DNA of 64,000 nucleotides. Origin: Viola odorata. Lineage: Eukaryota; Streptophyta; Magnoliopsida; Malpighiales; Violaceae. The stretch lies in contig OY829538.1 in NCBI GenBank assembly GCA_963691705.1, positions 51,301,151 to 51,365,150 on the forward strand, read 5' to 3'. Below the pieces are notes generated by a model, which saw nothing but the letters and a program-made list of their open reading frames with translations, made no database searches and was not told the origin of the DNA. Shown here in pieces: positions 1-11,623 of this stretch (position 1 is the stretch's first letter; each line of letters starts with the position of its first letter). A program made the position numbers and the translations under genes.

Positions 1-617
1 GATACGCAGCCAACCGATGATTATGGGCAACGAAAGGACCACATCCCTAGAGCCTCAAATCGGCAAAGGGGTAACTTCTCGAGGGGAAGATTTGGGAATT
101 CTCCTACTAGGAGGCAAGCAGATCCACCCAAGGGGCGAATATACGACCCTGACCTCCCTTCCCTCATACTCCCAAGAGCAGAAATTTTAGCGATAGTTCA
201 GCAGCGAAACCTGCATATTCGCTACCTAGCTCCTGTGAAGCCAGGAGTAATTATGGGAGGAAGGGAAAATGCATTTTGCAAGTTCCATAAAGTCAAGGGA
301 CATTCCACGGATGTGTGCAGAGAACTAAAATGAGCGATAAAGCTCCTGGTTGAGGAGGGCTACCTCGGGGAATTCTCCACTAAAATAAGGGAGGAGGTCA
401 GGAACAATCCAACAAATAAGGCGACTAGCGATAGGCAGGCGCCCTCTTACGCCACGGGAGCTAACGCCATCCCTATCGGAAGAAATAAAGAAACATTTGT
501 GGTTAGTGAGGATGATGTTCCTATGATCAATATTATAGCAGGAGGCGCTCCGTATTTTGAGGAACCTGCGGCGTCAGCACCCGCAGCTGGTGACAAGCGA
601 AAGAGAGAAACACGTTA
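1..617 (+). pseudogene. gag: T1 gag C-terminal part (broken)
   Basis: Reading frame 1 opens at the first base and encodes the C-terminal part of Gag. It contains a basic Arg/Gln-rich stretch, the shared block RAEILAIVQQRNL and the variant zinc knuckle C-x2-H-x4-H-x4-C (CKFHKVKGHSTDVC, about 278-319). Gag would form the cytoplasmic particle and bind genomic RNA through this knuckle. A TGA stop at 331-333 breaks the frame just after the knuckle, and another stop with a frame change near 616-636 separates it from the protease. The same blocks are seen in T4 and T5, which makes the assignment secure. Confidence 0.85.
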
Positions 618-635
618 GTAAAAAGCGAAGCAATA

Positions 636-2168
636 AGTGCGTTAGACCGAATGGTGCTGTCGTTCTCCGAAGAGGATGAGAAAGGCGTTGTTTATCCACA
701 CAACGATGCACTAGTAGTCACACCCGTTATCGGTAATCATGGAGTCAGGAGAACCCTTATTGACAATGGAAGTGCGGTCAACCTGTTCTCGATCGAAGCA
801 TACAACCTAATGAAGCATCCCGACAGTGAGCTAACGCCTTGTAAAAACCAATAATGGGAGTAGATGGGGTCCCAATCCCGGTGGCAGGAGTTACGACGCT
901 ACCAGTATACTTTAGAGAGGATGCGTCCAAACGGTCGGAGGAATTGTTGTTCCTGGTTGTAGACCTGTCATTGCCTTACAACGCCATACTCGGGCGGCCA
1001 TACCTCAACCGCTTTGGAGCTGCGATATCACAAAAACATCTAAAGATGAAATACCCTTCATGGAATGGAGTGGTCTCGATCAAAGGGGACCAGAAGTTAG
1101 CTGCCGAGTGCTATTTACTTATGACCCAAAAGAGTTGCGACCGTTACGTATGCGTAGTGGATGATCCCTTCGAGGATAGAGAGGAAAAGCGTACTCAGCC
1201 AGTAGACAACATGAGGACAATTCCCGTTAGCGGGATCGAAGAGGCGAATTTTCTGGTTAGCAAAAAACTAAACGCAGAAGAAAGCGCACAGTTAGCTCGA
1301 TTATTGAACAAATGTAAAGGAGAATTCGTGTGGAAACCGACAGATATACCTGGAATCTTGCGAGCAACAGTAGAACACCGACTCAACGTTAACCCTAATG
1401 CCAAGCCTGTTCAGTAGAAGCGGCGAGCTTTCTCTCCAGAAAAGATGATAGCCATCGAGAAAGAAATATTAAAACTCATGGATGCTGGCTTCATCCGAGA
1501 AGTCCAGTACCCAACGTGGTTGGCTAACCCTGTCCTAGTCCCAAAACCTAACGGAGATTGGCGCATGTGCATTGACTTCACTGATTTGAACGACGCCTGT
1601 CCCAAAGACTGCTATCCTCTTCCTCGAATCGATCAGTTGGTTGACCAAATCGCGGGGTACGCCTATCTAAGCTCGTTGGGTGCTAATTTGGGATATCACC
1701 AAATTCCCATGGCCGTAGAGGACGAAGAAAAAACCGCTTTCATAACGCCAAGGGCCACCTATTGCTACACAGCAATGCCGTTTGGATTGAAAAACGCCGG
1801 GGCAACATTCCAGCGCATGGCAAATAAAGTTTTTGAGAAGAAGATTGGGGAAAAGGTGGATGCCTACGTGGATGATATACTTGTCAAAAGTCGAAGCTTT
1901 GAGGACCACGTGGCTGATTTAGAAGAAGTCTTCGACGTGATGAGAGAATACAAGATGAAGTTGAACCCCCGAAAGTGCATGTTTGCGTTTCAAACAGGCA
2001 AATTCTTAGGCTACGTGGTCAGCCAGAAAGGCATCCAGCCCAACCCTTTGAAAGTAAAAGCAATTCAGGACATGATATCTCCGCGAACCGTCAAAGAAGT
2101 GCAAAAGCTCACAGGACGCATCATTGCGTTAGGACGGTTTATCTCCAAACAAGGCGAAAGGTGCCTAA
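636..2168 (+). pseudogene. pol: T1 pol: aspartic protease and reverse transcriptase (broken)
   Basis: The protease segment contains LIDNGSAVNLFS (about 757-792), the retropepsin D-x-G site in the form DNG. A one-base deletion near 846-850 (a shortened A-run compared with T5) shifts the frame. The linker and RT follow: WLANPVLVPKPNGDWRMCID, LNDACPKDCYPLPRIDQLVD, FGLKNAGATFQRM and the catalytic YVDD box at about 1864-1875. A TAG at 1415-1417 replaces a Gln codon present in T4 and T5. The reading breaks at about 2168, where sequence jumps directly to the second RNase H. The Ty3-type RNase H is therefore deleted (see the finding). Confidence 0.9.
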
Positions 2169-3908
2169 GCTAAAAATCAAGAGTTAGATGGCGCTGGAAT
2201 TTTCATGATTGGACCTGATGACATACAAATGCGCTATGCCATTAGAATTTTACAGCCGCTATCCAACAACGCGGTCGAGTACGAAGCGTTACTGGCCGGA
2301 CTCAGAATAGGCAACAATTTCTTCATTGAAGCTGCGCGCAATGCAGGAACAATGCGTGATCCGCAGCTAAAGATACGGAGGGACTCTAAACTAATAATAG
2401 ATCAAGTCTCGGGAAATACCCAAGCCCGGGAACCCATCATGATCCAATACCTTGCAAAGGTAAAACGTGAGTTAACAGAGACACAGAGAAAAGGCATTCA
2501 AGTCTGCTTCGAGCATTTTCCTCGAGAAGACAATAGTGAGGCTGATAATCTCGCTAAAATGGCAGCTAATCCGACAGCCTCCATACCTAAAGATGTGCAC
2601 TACGGTGAGATACCAGTGCCCTCTTTCATGGAAGAGCAAGTGTCTCTTTGTGTGGAAGAAGTGGAGAATGATTGGAGAGTCCCCGTTGTGAAATATTTGA
2701 AACATGATGAGCTGCCAGTAGATAGCACCGAAAAGAGAATTTTTTTGAAACAAGCGGCACGGTGCACATACTACAATGGGGAGTTGATTCGAAAATGCTT
2801 TTCTCATCCAGCTGCAAAGTGCATAACGGAGCAGGAAGGCCTCCACACTTTGCGAGAAATCCACGAAGGAATATGCGGCATGCACGTGGCTGGTGACACC
2901 CTAGCAGCACAGGTCTTTCGTTCAGGATTTTACTGGCCCACCATTCGCAGAGACTGTCACAACTTTGTAAAATCTTGTCAGATATGTTAAGAATACGCCA
3001 AGATCCCTAGAAGACCAGCCGTGCAAATTTCAGAAATTGTCGCCCCGTGCCCGTTTGCCAAATGGGGAATTGATATCTTAGGCCCGTTTCCAAAAGCCAG
3101 GTCCCAACTAAAATTTGTGGTCGTGGCGGTAGATTATTTCACAAAATGGGCAGAAGCAGAGGCGGTAGCCAACATTACGACGGAAAAAAATTGGCGCTTC
3201 TTTAAATATCAAGTCATAATGTGATTTGGGGTACCTCGCATATTGGTTAGTGACAACGGAACACAATTCACAAGCCAATTTTTCAGAAATCAGTGCGCAG
3301 AATTCCAGATTGAACAAAGATTCTCTTCTGTAGGACACCTGCAAACCAATGGTCGGGCTGAAGTGACCAATCGTAGTATCCTCAGTGGCATCAGTAGGAA
3401 CCTAGAAGGTTCTAAAAAGAAATGGGTAGACGAACTGCCGTATGTAATGTGGGCCTATCGCATGACCGTCAAAACTACCACAGGAGAAACCCCCTTTGCG
3501 TTAGCCTTTGGCACAGAGGCTGTCACGCCGGTAGAAATTGGCACCCTGAGCCTTCGAGTGGCATACTTCAATGAAGAAATAAATGAAGAAAGGTTACGTG
3601 CTAACCTTGACGCGCTGCCAGAGGTACAAGAGGAGGCTCTCTTAAAAACCTTACATTACAAAAGGAAAATGGCGCAATATCATAACAGACAAGTCAAAGA
3701 GCGACTGCTCAAAGTGAGAGATTTAGTGCTTAGAGACAAACGAGCGGCAGGGCAGCGCATGGGAAAACTCAGCCCAAATTGGGATGGGCCATATCGTGTC
3801 AACCGCGTCATCGGAAAGGGAGCGTATCATTTGGAAACACTTGACGGTACTCCCTTACCAAACTCCTGGAATATAGCCCGTTTGAAACTATATCATGCTA
3901 GAAGCTAA
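2169..3908 (+). pseudogene. pol: T1 pol: archaeal-type RNase H and integrase (broken)
   Basis: The frame resumes at AKNQELDGAGIF and holds the second RNase H of Tat elements, with NNAVEYEALLAGL and DSKLIIDQV carrying acidic residues. The integrase follows: an HHCC zinc finger (HEGICGMH...CQIC), core Asp in KWGIDILGPFP, core Asp in DNGTQFTSQFF, core Glu in QTNGRAEVTNRS, and the C-terminal GPY/F-like block NWDGPYRV. Two stops interrupt an otherwise single frame: TAA at 2988-2990 in place of Gln and TGA at 3222-3224 in place of Arg. Both are explained by one C-to-T change. The integrase ends at 3908 with no chromodomain. Confidence 0.9.
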
Positions 3909-4010
3909 TCTACCCTGTTTGACATTGTTAGCATTGCTCTAATGCATGAATGAAAGGCATTTCTTGTGCACATTATGGTCAATCATATGTAGATAATGAA
4001 GAATGCCAGG

Positions 4011-4502
4011 AGTGAAAATCCTATCCTTGTGATGGCTGGTCCTGATCAGACAGCTCACTAAGACGAGGCACGCCCTGGCATAAATAGCGTTGGGAGTGAA
4101 AATCCTATCCTTGTGGTAACCGTGCTCACACAGACGGCCCATTAAGACGAGGCACGCCCCAACACCCCCGGGAGTGAAAATCCTATCCTTGTGGCAACCG
4201 TGGTCACACAGACGACCCATTAAGACGAGGCACGTCCCGACATCCTTGGGAGTGAAAATCCTATCCTTATGGTAGCCTTGCTCAAATAGACGGGCCATTA
4301 AGACGAGGCACGCCCCAAGGAAGTAGTAACTCCATCCTGGAAGTGAAAATCCTATCCTTGTGGTAACCGTGCTCACACAGACGGACCACTAAGATGAGGC
4401 ACGCTCCAGGAACGCGAGGTTTCAATGCTTGGGAGTGAAAATCCTATCCTTGTGATGGCCGGTCCTGATCAGACGGCTCACTAAGACGAGGCACGCCCCA
4501 AG
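4011..4502 (+). repeat. T1 post-pol tandem repeat array (six units, 78-92 bp)
   Basis: Six units begin AGTGAAAATCCTATCCTT at 4011, 4095, 4173, 4251, 4342 and 4434, and each ends near GACGAGGCACG. The unit centre varies, alternating between a CTGATCAG-containing form and a GTGCTCACACAG form. The array lies between the end of pol and the 3' end of antisense gene B. Homologous arrays sit at the same place in T2 (33668-34163), T3 (58310-58659) and T4 (51790-52226). The long antisense ORF across it is only a translation of the repeat. Confidence 0.9.
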
Positions 4503-5090
4503 CCGATCGTTGGTATTTGAAACAAAGAGAGATATCCCAGCTAGTAACCGAGCGGTTGATACTCGGTGAAGTTAGGCTGGAGAGATGTCTCTATCGCAAC
4601 AACTACAATATCATAAACAAACTTAGCAAGGCTAAGTGATTCCCCTAACAACAAAGGGCGGCATTAAGCTATACGCGGCAGGAATGGAAATAATAATTTT
4701 GTTCGTTGGAACATCATCAAAGAGATAATGATAATGCAGAATTAAATTTCTTGATTCTCAATAGCAGGAAAGTCTTCACCAAAAAATGAGCGGGTATGAC
4801 TGCCATAGAAGGGCCAAGACAGAAGTATCTCGACAACCATGAATGACGTGCGTATACAAACGCAACGGTTGACTAACCGCATAAGGTACGACGTCCACAT
4901 TATTGTGATCTTAGTAATAAAACCTACTAACCATGATTATGGCAGTAATATCATAAGACAAGACCAACAAAGAAATTATAAACAAAAAACAAATGGCCTG
5001 AAGAGAAGCTGATATCGTCAGAGTTACAAAATATCCTCACAAGGATAGACAAAGACATCAACAACAAAAATCAAGAAACAAAGTGTAGGT
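4503..5090. other. Spacer between T1 repeat array and gene B; no gene seen
   Basis: This is AT-rich sequence with no convincing ORF on either strand. It should hold the 3' untranslated region of antisense gene B and the 3' part of the pol transcript. I see nothing else in it. Confidence 0.6.
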
Positions 5091-7406
5091 CTAAGGAGCG
5101 GCTGACGCGTTATTTCCTCCCTGTTTGACGACCTTTGAATTGTAGAAATCCTCGTCGGACACATATGAGGACTTCTCTTCAAAATATGCAGAAAGAGTCT
5201 TAATCTGAAAGTCGTCCATCCCGTAATGGTGCATGAAGCCCTCAGACATAAGCATTGCCCCTTCCTTCAGATACCAGCGGCACTTCTCAGCAGAAATGCT
5301 AAGGTCGGCAGCCAACTCAGTGTTTCTCTGTCTTTCTAATGCTAGCCCAACTTCTTCTTCAGAAAGGCGTGTGCTTAAAGTGATACTCCTCTGTTTCTCT
5401 TCCCCTAACGCAAGCCTGGCAGCTTCCGCCTCCTGTTTAGCAACATTAGCCTCTTTCTTAGCCGCCTCTGCCTCTTGCTTGGCAGCCGTCGCAGCATCCA
5501 AAAGACCTTGATGCTCAGTTGTCAACCTGTTTATTTCTCTCTGCTTTTCCGCCGCCTCCATATAATAAGCATGACAAAAGGAAGAAAACATCTGAGAGCG
5601 AAGGAAATCCATGCACCCCTGGTGACTCTTGGCTAAAAATGCATCCTTTTCCCTCTGATGCGACATTATTCGAGCCGCCAACAGAGACGTAGATGCAAGA
5701 ACAGCCTCAGCGCTATCAGTCTCTGAGACTTGAAAAGCTTTCTCTCTAAGGCCACTCAGGTTAACGCGGTGAGTGGGAAAGCTGGGAGGAGCATACGGAG
5801 TTACGTCGACTATAAAGTTAGAAGCAGAATTGTCCCTCGTGGCAGCAAGCGGGGACGAAGGAACAAAAAATATTGTAGGAGGAGAAGAAGGGCGGTCAGC
5901 AGAGCCCTTCACGGTAGAGATAAAAGACTCACCACCACCGATTGTCTCATAACCCAGCATCTCTGAACTAAAACCTACAACACCAGAGGTAGAATGGAGG
6001 GGAGAATCAACAAAAGCATGGAGATCAGCAGCAGGGCCAGCACCTTGAGACTGTCCGAAAGGCGCGTCATCCCTTATAGCAATCGTCAAGGATGGATTAA
6101 CTCCGGATGATGACGGGCTACTTTGAAGGTCGTGGCGAACCTTCTTCCGGCGCTCGGCAAGCTCGCTCGCAAAGGACATGTCTTCGTGAGGAAGAGAACG
6201 AGTGGAAGTATGGCCAACTTCCTAAGAAAAGAAAATACAATGAGGACACGGCAAAAGAACGAAGAAACCAGGAGCGGCAGCGAATAGATATACCTAAGTA
6301 GAAGGAGAAACCAAAGGAATCCCGCTAGGAATCAAACCAGCAGACACTTCTGGAGAAGCGGTAGCCTGGGAAAGAGTAGAGGGCACGACGGTTGCCTTTT
6401 TACTTCTTTTCCTTCTCGTAACGCGCGCTCGCGAAGACGACGCTTGAACAGTGCTGACAGTAGCGACAACTCCTTGAGAAGGCGGCACGACTAAAGTAAC
6501 ACCGATAGCCCCACCCTCAATGGCAGCAGCAGCGGCGACGACAGCTTGGGTCCGTCGCATTTACTCCCTTCTCTTTTTCCTCCGAATGTATTCGGGCTCC
6601 CAACCGGGCGGAACCACTGTATAGTCATAAAAAACGTTAGCATTAGCGTTTCCCAGCAACGCGAAGAAAGAAGGATAACACTCACCCATTTTACACTCTG
6701 TAATTGCCACTCCGTTTGCCACTTTACGAGTGTCAACGCTGAAGTCCATCTGGAGCAGCGTCTTTAGCCAACCATCTTCCGGATCGGAGAGTGGTTTTCT
6801 GCTACCCCAGGCCCCATCTTTGATTTCCTTGTTGAAACCGGTTCTCCACAAAGGCTCGGGCAGGTTAAGAACAAAAAAATTCTTCTTTCCAACGAGGAAC
6901 AGAAGACTCGATACCCATAAGTTTCCAAGTAAAGGGCTTCAGTGAGTCATCATCATAGCGGGGTGATATTGATATGACCCCCTTGGAAAATATTGGAAAA
7001 TATCATGAAGCAACGCTAATGAAGGGGACTCAATCCCTTTGCACCGGCATAACGCCGCAAAAGCACTAACAACGCAAATTGCGTTAGGACTCAGTTGGGC
7101 CAGATTCAAGTCAGAATCGGCCAGCAACAGTTTTACAAGCGGGTCAAGGGGAAGCCAAAACCCATGGTCAAACAACTTAGCAAACAATATCCTACTATTA
7201 TTGGGCAATGCACTATTAAAGCGGAGAGGGTCAGAAGTGACACTAGTAGAGTAGCCCTGAGGAAACTAAACATTGAAATCGGACAGACAACGATGAACTA
7301 AGGACAAAGTGTAAAGACAAGTGGGGGTGTTATTGATTTTCTCCTCCCCAACAGATTTTTGGGAACTTTCCCCCTCGGCAGATTTTGAAGAACGAGTCTT
7401 TGCCAT
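5091..7406 (-). pseudogene. T1 antisense gene B (Transposase_28-like, coiled-coil protein), broken
   Basis: The start ATG is at 7406 (MAKTRSS). The N-terminal domain follows (about 7250-6690) with the family pattern YGFxxPxDP...LLxxxxLNLAQLSPNA...CKGIxSPSL. It is broken by a stop near 7285 and a frameshift near 6940. A GTGAGT...ACAG intron of 69 bp (6685-6617) has the same position and phase 1 as in T2, T3 and T4. Exon 2 ends in a stop soon after the junction. A second acceptor (TTTTCTTAG) near 6222 leads into a 362-codon open exon (6179-5091) with a Ser/Pro-rich linker and a strong Ala/Glu/Lys coiled coil (about residues 225-300). Function is unknown, and convergence with pol is as in T2-T4. 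Confidence 0.75.
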
Positions 7407-7576
7407 AACCAGTAAAAAAGAAGAGAAAGAGTAAAAGAAGGAAGTAATGCGTGTACCTTCGTAAAAGAAACCCCAAGAATTCCAGAATAAAGAAGAAGGA
7501 GCGGCGTGAGTTATTTCCGGAAGGAAGCAATGAGCGAAGAAAGAGATAAAAAAGAAAAAAGAAGGCGGGGAAAAAC

Positions 7577-7585
7577 ATTATATAT
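7577..7585 (-). promoter_or_regulatory. TATA element of T1 gene B
   Basis: On the minus strand the sequence reads AGGGTTATATATAATG, about 175 bases upstream of the gene B ATG. The matching AGGGTTATAAAACC elements lie 173, 177 and 175 bases upstream of gene B in T2, T3 and T4. Conserved position and sequence support a real promoter. Confidence 0.65.
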
Positions 7586-7589
7586 AACC

Positions 7590-8057
7590 CTAAAAGGGTC
7601 GAAAAGGCGTGACTAGTTAACAACTGACACATGGCGAGATAGCATAATGAAAGGGCGCGACACGCGCGAAGGACACAACTTCAAAAGAGAGATGCTTCAG
7701 TCCCTGCTACTCCCTAGAAGGTGCCTATCTCAAATGCTTCATCACAAGAAAGACACGTGTCTTTTCTCATCATTACTTTTTCGATCGCATCAATGAGGGG
7801 ATTCATAGCATTTAATGCTCTAAAAAGTAGCACCAACTCTAACACGCGGTCTCAAGAAATGGCGCGGTAGCATTAGCAAAGCATAAGCAACATCGACAAT
7901 GCATCAAAACCCAACGTTTGAGGAAAAAACATCAACGACCTCAAGGCGTTAGCCATATTACAAGGATAACAAATGACAAATGTCTTTGGGAGGAGTAATT
8001 AATCGAAGAATAAAACAAGAACAGATAAGAAAAGGACAGTAATCAAGAGAGAGGCCA
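7590..8057. other. Spacer between T1 genes B and A; no gene seen
   Basis: The stretch holds a motif also present at the same place in T2, T3 and T4 (a run like GCATTTAATGCT near 7807-7825 followed by CTCATTAATGCGA-like sequence), probably upstream promoter sequence of gene B. No ORF in it is supported. Confidence 0.5.
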
Positions 8058-10210
8058 TTACGCGCTACCGCTGCCGACACCAGATTTCTCTCCCTCGAAA
8101 GCAGACGCATCGTCTCCATTTTTATTAACCTTGTTTATTATGGCAGAGGCACAATCGGCAACCTTGGTCGGACTGAAGGAATCACTCCCGAAATGGGCAG
8201 CAAGCCCAGAAGTGAGGGCCTCCAGAACCTTCTTTTTCCAATGCTCCATCTTTAGCGGAAGCCTAGCAAATTCCTCATCCCGAGCCAGTATTTCTTCACG
8301 AAGAAGAAGATTTTTCTTCTTTTCCAAAGCTAACTCTGCCTCCAGAACATCGGCTTTCGCTTTCCCTTTAGATTTTTCCCTATTCAGCTCCTTCTGTGAA
8401 TCGTCAGCAATCCCGTCTGTTCTAACGACTGGTCAAGCTGCACCTTCTGAGCGTACATGGCGCGGGCAGAATCTCACATTTCACTGTCAAAGGCCTCTAC
8501 CGCATAATGAAAGTAGCGAAAGATATGTAGAGAATCATTCACAACGTGCCTACAGCGAGCCCTTGGTGAAAGCTGAAGGAATTTCTCTTTCTCTGAAGAA
8601 GAGCTCATCATTTCTCCTATCAGGGGCGCTGTGAGCTCGTCCCTTGAGAAGGGATTTTGTACCCCTGTAACACGAATACCGTTGACGCCAAATCCCGTCA
8701 AATCCATGCGATAACGTGGAGTCCCTTTGGGGCCATCAGGTGAGAGATTGACCATCAGAGTCGGGGGGGAGCCTTTATTACTCACCTCTCAGATAGAAGT
8801 GAAAAACAATTGGGGAGGAACCTTGAGCGGCGGCTCAAGAGCTAGAGAAGTCGTCATCACCACATTTGGAATAAATTGAGAAATGGGAGAGTCAGGAGCG
8901 TTAGGTGGTGGAGGGGAATCTGCCACCAACGAGACTGTAGCAGCGGTAGGAGGACAGACCATCGGCACGTCAGCAACTTTCACCGGTTGAGAAGTGCTTG
9001 CCACAGAAGAAACGGTAGGCGCTACGGTAACCCTTACGTTAGCATGGTCAGAAGAGGCCCCAGTTGCCTGCTCATTCATGCCTACTCTCAGTTTCTTTCG
9101 CTGAAGCGAGGAGGTATGACGAAGGTCTGGCTTAGCATCCATGTCCTCGCCTTGGCTGCTATCGTCACTGTTAATTATTCGAATCGAAGACCGACTTATA
9201 TCTATCCCTCCACGACGAGGCTGTAGACTTATATCGTCACTGTCACGATAAAGCGAGAAGCTCGCGCGGAGATAACGCGCCCTCGTCCCCTCCCAGTGAC
9301 TGTCTTTGTTTTTCCCCTCTTGGGTGAAACGCCCCGGGGACCGAAATACGCTGTAGGAGGAGAGGCCGGTATCGTTCTGAGCGGCATCACATTCAAGGGA
9401 GTGTTAGCTCCTCCTGGTGGCTGTCCATCAGTATCTCCTGACAAGGGAATAGGTGAGAACAACAAAAAAGTGGAAACGGGAAACGCGAAGAAAGACAAAC
9501 TCACCCATAATGCACTTGTTCAGGAGTTTGTATGAGGCGAATTCCAGAATGCGATAACGTATACTCTTATCCAGCAAAGCGTTAGCTTGATCCAGCTCGT
9601 TTCTAGTCAACACCACTGGGTTTGCCCAAAGGGGACCTATAAGCTCTTGATTAAAATCGCAGCGCCACCAATGGGACGGTAGCTCAAGAACGAAGAAGTT
9701 GTTTTTCCAGTCAGCCACAGTCCTCTCAAAGCCATAAAATCGCTGCCAGAATGACTGCACAAACGCGTCATCCCACCTTGGAGTAATACTGATTAAACAA
9801 TCGTGACAGGTCATGCTAAAGAATTTGCGAAATAAATTGAGAGATAGGGTGAGAATGCCCTTCAACTCGCAGGCGCGGAGAAAGGCATAAACCCCACATC
9901 AGGAAGAAGGAGTTATCTGGGTGGGATTAAGTCTGTACTCCCGCAGTAGCGCTGCTATTGAAGCATGGACTGGGAGGCGAAAACCATAGAGGAACATTTT
10001 AAAATAAACTAATCTATAGTTCCCCCACAGTGGATCGTGAAGACGCATGTCGCTCTCAGGAACGGTAGGAACACACCCAGGAGGGAAAGTGATACCGTTT
10101 TCCTCCAATTTAGCATTTAAAACCGCATCGCAGGAGAAAATACTGGGTGCTTGTACGATTTTTGGATCCACGGGTCTCCAGAGGAATCGTCTGGTTCTAG
10201 TCACAACCAT
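8058..10210 (-). pseudogene. T1 antisense gene A (Transposase_28-like, coiled-coil protein), broken
   Basis: ATG at 10210 (MVVTRTRRFLWRPVDPK) opens exon 1 (10210-9505). It carries RLVYFKMFLYGFRLPVHAS, LNPTQITPSS and, after a stop, the block ending in the N-terminal domain. TGG has become TGA at 9901-9899, giving a stop inside the conserved SSWCG. A 67-bp GT-AG intron (9504-9438) splits a codon after its first base, exactly as in T2, T3 and T4. Exon 2 restarts GDTDGQPPGGANTPLNV and holds the NTPLNVxPLQT block, a Ser/Pro linker, the NLSPxGPxGxPxYRxDL block and a C-terminal coiled coil ending 8058. Several frameshifts (near 9200, 8790 and 8470) make it a pseudogene. Confidence 0.75.
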
Positions 10211-10381
10211 AATAAACTAATAAGCAGAAAATCTGAAGGGATGAAGTGGTACCTTGAACGGAAAGATCCGCGGGCAAATCGGCGAAGGGTGAAGGACGGA
10301 CGAGAACTTTTTCCAGAGAAAGTGCAGAGAAGAGACAAAATTTGAAATGAGGGCAAAAGGTATTAGAAAGAGAAGATAATC

Positions 10382-10390
10382 CCTTTTAAA
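10382..10390 (-). promoter_or_regulatory. TATA-like element of T1 gene A
   Basis: CCTTTAAAAGG on the minus strand lies about 180 bases upstream of the gene A ATG. Equivalent elements (TTTAAAAGG, CTTAAAAAGG, TTTATAAGG) lie 196-199 bases upstream of gene A in T2, T3 and T4. Confidence 0.55.
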
Positions 10391-10634
10391 GGACAGAATA
10401 TCACTGCATTAATTGAACTACCAGTCGCGCGAGGACACGTGTAAAAGAAGTGGGCCACGTGGAATCATGCTCAGGAGTTAGAAGTAAGCATTTATCTGCC
10501 ACGACTTACCAAGTGGCAGATAATGACTGATCGAGTCAAAACTATCGCAGGGCGCTTGACTCAGTAAGGCTAACGCCTCCATATCAGTCATCAGCGCAAT
10601 AACACGGTGGCAAGAGAAAGAAACATTAGTTTAT

Positions 10635-10667
10635 TTATTAAAAGCCATACGGCATCTACAACGCACC
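10635..10667 (-). terminator. Poly(A) signal region of T1 gene b
   Basis: The minus strand reads GTAGATGCCGTATGGC followed by AATAAATAAA. The same TAGATG(C/T)CGTATGGC plus AATAAA block follows gene b in T2 (about 27400-27428), T3 (36490-36515) and T4 (45586-45617), so it is a conserved 3' untranslated and polyadenylation signal. Confidence 0.65.
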
Positions 10668-10680
10668 TAACGCTAGGCCA

Positions 10681-10872
10681 CTAATCCTCATCAGGCCAGT
10701 ACATGTCATAGTAAAAAATGTCGTCATCATCCGAGAGCGGCAGACCTCCGTTGTAAGGAGGAAAAGGTTCGTCAATCCTTTTTTCCTGACCCAGCAGCGC
10801 TGAGCTCGGCCCGTCCACAACGGTAGCAATCGTTGCCATAGAATTTGCGTCACGAAGAGAATCTTTTTCCAA
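10681..10872 (-). pseudogene. T1 antisense gene b, C-terminal remnant (acidic small protein)
   Basis: The frame ends in an acidic tail (SDDDDIFYYDMYWPDED) preceded by DEPFPP, matching the C terminus of gene b in T3 (EPFPPVDEEFPPSDGE ... YWPDDD). The normal N terminus (MADSYSLD..., PPTPPTSPDSD) is missing. The sequence upstream runs into the GGCCGTTCAGGCC motif that normally follows gene a, so the a-b spacer and the first half of b appear deleted. What remains is not expected to be translated as a normal b protein. Confidence 0.6.
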
Positions 10873-11029
10873 GACAGGAGTGGCAGAAGGAAATTGTCCA
10901 TTATTCTTTCGCGCAGGAAAAACGGAAGGAACTTTAACCGCCCTAGAGGTCTCCTTCCTCGGCCTGAACGGCCTAAGCGCTTAAGCACGTACACAGGAAT
11001 TATAAAAGCAAAGGGACAATGGCCAGGGG

Positions 11030-11413
11030 TCAAACATGAGACCCATCATCATCGTCCTCAAGAGCAGTAGGGATTTCCTTGAGAGCATCCGCCACTAAGG
11101 ACAGTTCGGCGGAGGAAATCCTCATACCCTTCAAACAGCATACCAGCAGGTCTTTTCTATGCTGCAACATAGTAATGGTCACCTCGATGCGGGAGATCGC
11201 AACACCCAGCTTCGACACATTCTGTATAGGACTGAAATCCTTCATAGAAGCAGCTCCTTGTCTGGACAACAAAGGGGTCATCATTCCCTGAAGCTCCAGG
11301 ACATCCTCAGAGGTTTTGGTCAGCATGGTCTCCAGGAAACCAATGTCAGACTCAACAAGGTTCTTCAGGCTGTGCGCCTTCGAGATTAGAAAGTTCTTTG
11401 TAAGATCATCCAT
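11030..11413 (-). CDS. T1 antisense gene a (127-aa helical protein of unknown function)
   Basis: ATG at 11413 opens an intact 127-codon frame (MDDLTKNFLISKAHSLKNL). An in-frame TTG two codons earlier is rejected because T3 and T4 start at MDGL and MDNL. The protein is predicted mostly helical, with the conserved blocks KTSEDVLELQGM, SRxGAxSxxDFSP, ISRIEVxITMLQxRKDLL and CCLKGMR, and an acidic C-terminal tail (EDDDDGS). Length is 384 bp in T1, T2 and T3 and 378 bp in T4, with mostly conservative changes between copies, which suggests constraint. A TATAAATT element lies 67 bases upstream. I recognise no family. The heptad-like leucines could mean oligomerisation, which is inference. Confidence 0.75.
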   Translation of the reverse strand: MDDLTKNFLISKAHSLKNLVESDIGFLETMLTKTSEDVLELQGMMTPLLSRQGAASMKDFSPIQNVSKLGVAISRIEVTITMLQHRKDLLVCCLKGMRISSAELSLVADALKEIPTALEDDDDGSHV

Positions 11414-11472
11414 AGTCAAAAACTAGAGGAAGTGTAGAAACGGTCGTGAAAAAAGCAGCGCGACAAAGAGGC

Positions 11473-11480
11473 AATTTATA
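11473..11480 (-). promoter_or_regulatory. TATA box of T1 gene a
   Basis: CCTATAAATT on the minus strand lies 67 bases upstream of the gene a ATG. The spacing is 66 bases in both T2 and T3. Confidence 0.7.
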
Positions 11481-11623
11481 GGCTAGAGAAGAATGGCGAC
11501 TAGAAGAAGCATATTTCTCGATAGACAAATCATCTCTACGTGTGAAAACCAGTTGATTTGACAAGAGTAAGGATGAAGCGGTAGCCCTTGGTAAACACTC
11601 GGGCTCATTTTTGGTTGGGCTTA

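Noticed and set aside
3939..4376. 145-codon antisense ORF across the T1 repeat array, apparently encoding a repeated peptide (HKDRIFTP)
   Set aside because: It is the translation of the roughly 80-bp tandem repeat. The peptide is not kept in frame in T2, T3 or T4 arrays.
4011..4502. Alternating conserved and variable blocks resembling a CRISPR array
   Set aside because: Units are long, diverged and inside a plant retrotransposon; the variable parts are themselves related. There is no cas gene.
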